Below, piece by piece: positions 63,535 to 64,000 of a DNA stretch of 64,000 nucleotides; position 1 is the first letter of the stretch, and each line of letters opens with the position of its first letter. The stretch covers positions 129,070 to 193,069 of the forward strand of contig NZ_BMGL01000003.1 of assembly GCF_014640175.1 (NCBI RefSeq). Reading direction: 5' to 3'. The translations under genes and the position numbers were made by a program. The notes under the pieces are model-generated. The model was not told the origin of the DNA. It was given only the letters and a program-made list of their open reading frames with translations, and did no database searches. Source of the stretch: Psychroflexus salis (GTDB lineage Bacteria > Bacteroidota > Bacteroidia > Flavobacteriales > Flavobacteriaceae).

Positions 63535-64000
63535 TTAAGCTCTGGTAGTTTGGTTTATTCGTTGTTTTTCGACTTCTTCAGCTAATCGTTTTTCTACAAT
63601 AGGCTCGATTAATGTTTTCCTTGTTTCGGTTTCCATAAAAGGATTTCTTTCGAAATTTTCGCTGAGTTTTTCATCTTTGTTTTCGTAAGCATTTGTACCT
63701 ACCAATTTTCTATCGCCAACACTAAACTCTTCTTGTTCTTTAGTCTCTTGTTCTTTTATTTTTTTCTGAATTTTTCCTTCAAAAAGTTGTTTTATCAATC
63801 CGCCACCTTGTTCAATGTCTTTAAAAATGGCCAAGGCTTTATCTTGTAATTGTTGCGTTATTTTTTCAATATAATAACTACCATCTGCTGGATTGTGGAC
63901 TTTATCAAAATAACTTTCATTTTTTAAAATTAACAATTGGTTACGACTTATACGATTAGCAAATTCGTTTTCATTTTGATAAATCGCATCGTAGTTTTGA
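63535..64000 (-). CDS. methylmalonyl-CoA mutase small subunit, C-terminal part (runs off window)
   Basis: About 154 residues remain open to the window edge. The visible part includes NENEFANRISRNQLLILKNESYF, HNPADGSYYIEKITQQLQDKA and an acidic/basic tail. It resembles the barrel domain of the mutase family (NPADGSYYIE parallels [10 protein letters not shown] of the large subunit) but ends without a cobalamin domain, as small subunits in Bacteroidota often do. It is 11 bp upstream of the large-subunit gene. Confidence 0.85.
   Translation of the reverse strand, partial: QNYDAIYQNENEFANRISRNQLLILKNESYFDKVHNPADGSYYIEKITQQLQDKALAIFKDIEQGGGLIKQLFEGKIQKKIKEQETKEQEEFSVGDRKLVGTNAYENKDEKLSENFERNPFMETETRKTLIEPIVEKRLAEEVEKQRINQTTRA

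Noticed and set aside
1-64000. CRISPR arrays, tRNA or rRNA genes, insertion sequences
   Set aside because: No regularly spaced repeats, tRNA cloverleaf sequences, rRNA segments or transposase-like proteins were seen.

Overview
The window is strongly A+T-rich and reads as chromosomal DNA of a member of the Bacteroidota, most likely a Flavobacteriaceae. Evidence: PorT and a type IX (type B) secretion C-terminus, a TamL-like Omp85 lipoprotein, FecI/FecR/TonB-receptor signalling, DUF5686, DUF6268 and DUF2147 proteins, menaquinone-type UbiE, TAnnTTTG promoter boxes, little Shine-Dalgarno signal and frequent TTG starts. No rRNA, tRNA, CRISPR array, insertion sequence or prophage was found.

Layout. 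1-2.5 kb: 5' end of an ECF sigma gene (minus strand), divergent from two surface lipoproteins. 2.7-6 kb: GlmM-type phosphohexomutase, AcpH-like ACP phosphodiesterase, an OmpH/Skp chaperone and an SRPBCC protein. 6-11.3 kb: three tandem SurA/parvulin-type folding factors plus a MoxR ATPase. 11.5-16.1 kb: aconitase, then only the end of a histidine operon (hisA, hisF, hisIE). 16.4-16.9 kb: TatA and a DUF2892 protein. 16.9-20.1 kb (minus): ALDH, ACMSD-like decarboxylase and O-methyltransferase, probably a kynurenine-pathway branch. 20.3-27.5 kb: a barrel protein, a diverged PiT-like permease, an amidohydrolase lipoprotein and three small envelope proteins. 27.6-32.4 kb: a second lipoprotein/ECF sigma module, here complete with FecR and an STN-TonB receptor. 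32.4-37.1 kb (minus): pnp, rpsO, accD, fbaA. 37.1-46.4 kb: tamL, a TrmH-family methyltransferase, porT, ubiE, trkA-trkH, a coiled-coil protein and trmD. 46.4-57 kb: WbuC-like cupin, S9 peptidase, a T9SS cargo protein, a YwqK-like protein, M3 peptidase and DUF5686 protein. 57.1-58.8 kb: an Rrf2 regulator and a small accessory patch with a PIN-toxin module whose antitoxin frame is broken, bracketed by GC-rich repeats. 58.8-64 kb (minus): SDR enzyme, DoxDA fusion, small lipoprotein, and methylmalonyl-CoA mutase large subunit with the C-terminal part of the small subunit.

The strongest candidate for an undescribed system is the duplicated module in which an ECF sigma gene lies divergent to a lipoprotein built of four roughly 40-residue 'F-x-[FY]-P' repeats (1-1453 and 27621-28909). 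The two copies are about 27 kb apart, and both intergenic regions carry an ACCCTAAA word in the same orientation relative to the sigma gene. In copy 2 the sigma gene is followed by FecR and a TonB receptor with an STN signalling domain, so the lipoprotein is plausibly a surface partner or target of a trans-envelope signalling circuit. Function is inferred, not shown.
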